Assembly: GCA_030272585.1 (NCBI GenBank)
Contig: BSYQ01000001.1
Location: 11,113,001 to 11,177,000 of the forward strand
Length of the DNA stretch: 64,000 nt
Direction of reading: 5' to 3'
Origin: Bryopsis sp. KO-2023
Lineage: Eukaryota; Chlorophyta; Ulvophyceae; Bryopsidales; Bryopsidaceae
Below the pieces are notes generated by a model. The model had not been told where the DNA came from. It saw only the letters and a list, made by a program, of their open reading frames with translations, and did no database searches. Shown here in pieces: positions 62,501 through 64,000 of the stretch. Position numbers and translations under genes: made by a program. Positions within the stretch are counted from its first letter, which is position 1. Each line of letters begins with the position of its first letter.

Positions 62501-63119
62501 ATCAACCTGGGACGTTGTAGGCATGACCAACCCTTGGAGACTCTTTTTTTAAAAAATGTTTTCCATCATTCGCCCCCCCCTCCCTTAAATAAGGGGAAAA
62601 AAAACATTCACAATCTTTTTCTTTTTCTTTTTGTTGAAACTGACATGACCCCCCATTTGTTGAAGACGATGAATATTGAAAAGTCGAAATTCGACAAAAA
62701 ACGACCCGAAATCTCTAAAAGAAGGAAAACTGAAACATCATCCACCAGCAAATTCACATTTCGAATTGCTGATGTTTTTTCTCTGCCATTCTAAAATAAA
62801 ACACTCCACCCTGAAGGATGGCCACCCCAGGTTCTTGGTTCATATGAAAAGAGGTGTCAAAAAAAAAAGGGAAAAAAAAACCCAGCCCAATCGAACACCT
62901 TTCTTTCCCTTTTTTTTTTCTTTTCCCCAAAAGTGAATGCACTTGGAAATAGCCACCCACCCATCCGAAAAACTCACCCGATCTGCAATTTCTTCACAGT
63001 TTTACAGCGTGACCTCAAACCGTCCCCTCTCCACTTTCTTCATTTCAAAACACCCATTTCCCCCCCCCAAACCCAATTTCTTTTTTCAAACGGGGACCAT
63101 AAATTTAGTTTTGCCTTTT
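59546..63119. other. no assignable gene; scattered minus-strand protein-like fragments
   Basis: AT-rich DNA in which several minus-strand stretches look coding but could not be assembled. These are 60762-60440 (VLHSFDMVYLHCFHLMDI, then a TAA, then EGAYDLFELSDLDLDLGF in the same frame), 61703-61350 (VVHILDADCEETLLRW), 61974-61720 (SCSHWEPMVKQVHGHINVTG) and 62359-62085 (CREKWVTDNPTLCTHASLF). They may be exons of one gene or remnants; I do not recognise a family. The in-frame TAA at 60544-60546 suggests damage. A C/T-rich, homopolymer-rich stretch fills 62560-63110. Confidence 0.35.
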
Positions 63120-64000
63120 TCAAGCAAAAGGGTTGCCTGACGACTGCAACCCCCCCTGCAAACCAGACTGAGGTTGATTAACCATGCCCGGCTGAATTCC
63201 AGAGTAACCTTGACCACCCTGGGGATAAAACCCAGATGTCTGCATTGCTCCAAAGCCACTTTGCGGCTGAGGACTCCCGTTGAATCCAGTCTGGTTGCCA
63301 TGCATAGCCCCACCAAAAGCGCCATCTCCTTGTTGAATTGGCACACCGAACCCAGCCTGGGGGTTGGGATTTCCTGCACCGAACTCCCTGGATTTGTCAG
63401 TCAGCTGGCTGAGAGCGGACTTCCTTTGCGGGGGGGGGGGTCCATTTTTGACCTGCAGCAACAGCTTCATGATTTTCCTTTCCTTGGCATCCTCCGAGTT
63501 CAGATCCTCTTCGTTGATTTCTTGAAGCAAGACCCCAAAGTGTTGCAAATCTTCAGGCTTCATTTCTGGCAGCCCCTTAGGGGTGGCTGGAACATCAGAT
63601 CTCCCCAATCTGCACAATACAGTCCGTCCAAAATTAGACGTATGCAAACCTTTTTGGTTGCTCAGGAAACCAACGAGTTCTCAGTCACCGGCCCGGACGA
63701 GGATTGTTCGGTGGATCCACGGTCCGAAATATAATTATCTATTCAATTCTTGATGCATATCCCACAAAAGAAATCGACAAAACACCAGTGGGTATATGCC
63801 ATGTGTTTTCTTAGCAAGGTTGGTTATGGAAGAAAAAAACCAGGGCAAAATCCGTGATTGTCAGGTTGTCGATCAGCCAGCTTTAAAACAGGGAAAAATT
63901 GTTCCAGATCATTTCATGCAGACAGGAGGGTTGCACTCACACATTGTCTTCGGGAATGCTGTATAGTGGGGCACCCCCATCGGAGGGTGGGCGTTGCTGT
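63120..64000 (-). CDS. SF3B1: SF3B1-like N-terminal fragment joined to a Gly/Gln/Pro-rich tail, partial
   Basis: Two minus-strand exons, >64000-63941 and 63609-63120, join in phase. They read [10 protein letters not shown], then [45 protein letters not shown] and [18 protein letters not shown]. This is the segment just before the HEAT repeats of splicing factor SF3B1, the U2 snRNP core subunit. In SF3B1 the next residues start the HEAT domain. Here, straight after REFGAG and without any splice site, the frame runs into about 80 residues rich in Gly, Gln, Pro and Phe ([20 protein letters not shown], ending SSGNPFA and TGA). A run of ten C within NGPPPPQ adds one residue relative to the family. 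The gene continues beyond the window. It is either a truncated SF3B1 duplicate or a chimera. Confidence 0.7.

Overview
The window is nuclear DNA from an intron-dense eukaryote, probably a plastid-bearing alga. Most genes are broken by short GT-AG introns. One purine-biosynthesis enzyme starts with a plastid-type transit peptide, a decayed plastid-type FtsH protease copy is present, and the inositol-phosphate synthase and PP2C phosphatase resemble plant families. Telomere-like CCCTAAA units (the TTTAGGG type of plants and many algae) occur inside a repeat. The sequence alone does not fix the lineage.

Left part (1-24 kb): the 3' end of importin-9 (+), a TA-flanked miniature inverted-repeat element, a GlcG/HbpS-like protein (-), a plant-like PP2C phosphatase (-), a small two-helix membrane protein (+), a nine-exon membrane-anchored protein of unknown function (+), an inverted-repeat element carrying telomere-like repeats, a complete seven-exon inositol-3-phosphate synthase (+), and a multi-pass membrane protein of the ROST/FAR-17a type (+).

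Middle (24-48 kb): a large unrecognised soluble protein (+), a TXNDC9-like phosducin-family protein (-) divergently paired with a POT1-like telomere protein (+), and a 1,100-residue fusion of a bacterial-type cellulose synthase (GT2) with a GH9 endo-1,4-beta-glucanase (-). These are followed by plastid-type GAR synthetase (-), divergently paired with RNA polymerase subunit RPB5 (+), and a small secreted cysteine-rich precursor (+).

Right part (49.5-64 kb): a block of damaged or incomplete genes. It holds an HSPA12-like Hsp70 relative and a nitrilase placed head to head, an endosomal-type Na+/H+ exchanger with three in-frame stops and a missing core segment, coiled-coil exons, a frameshifted FtsH copy with a lost active-site His, and an SF3B1 N-terminal fragment joined in frame to a Gly/Gln/Pro-rich tail. 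AT-rich and homopolymer-rich DNA separates them.

The standout is the cellulose synthase-GH9 fusion. It joins in one polypeptide the two activities that plants keep as CesA and the membrane-anchored GH9 KORRIGAN, and parallels the CesA-GH6 fusion known from tunicates. The second theme is telomere-related: a POT1-like gene and telomeric repeats captured inside a transposon-like element lie in the same window.
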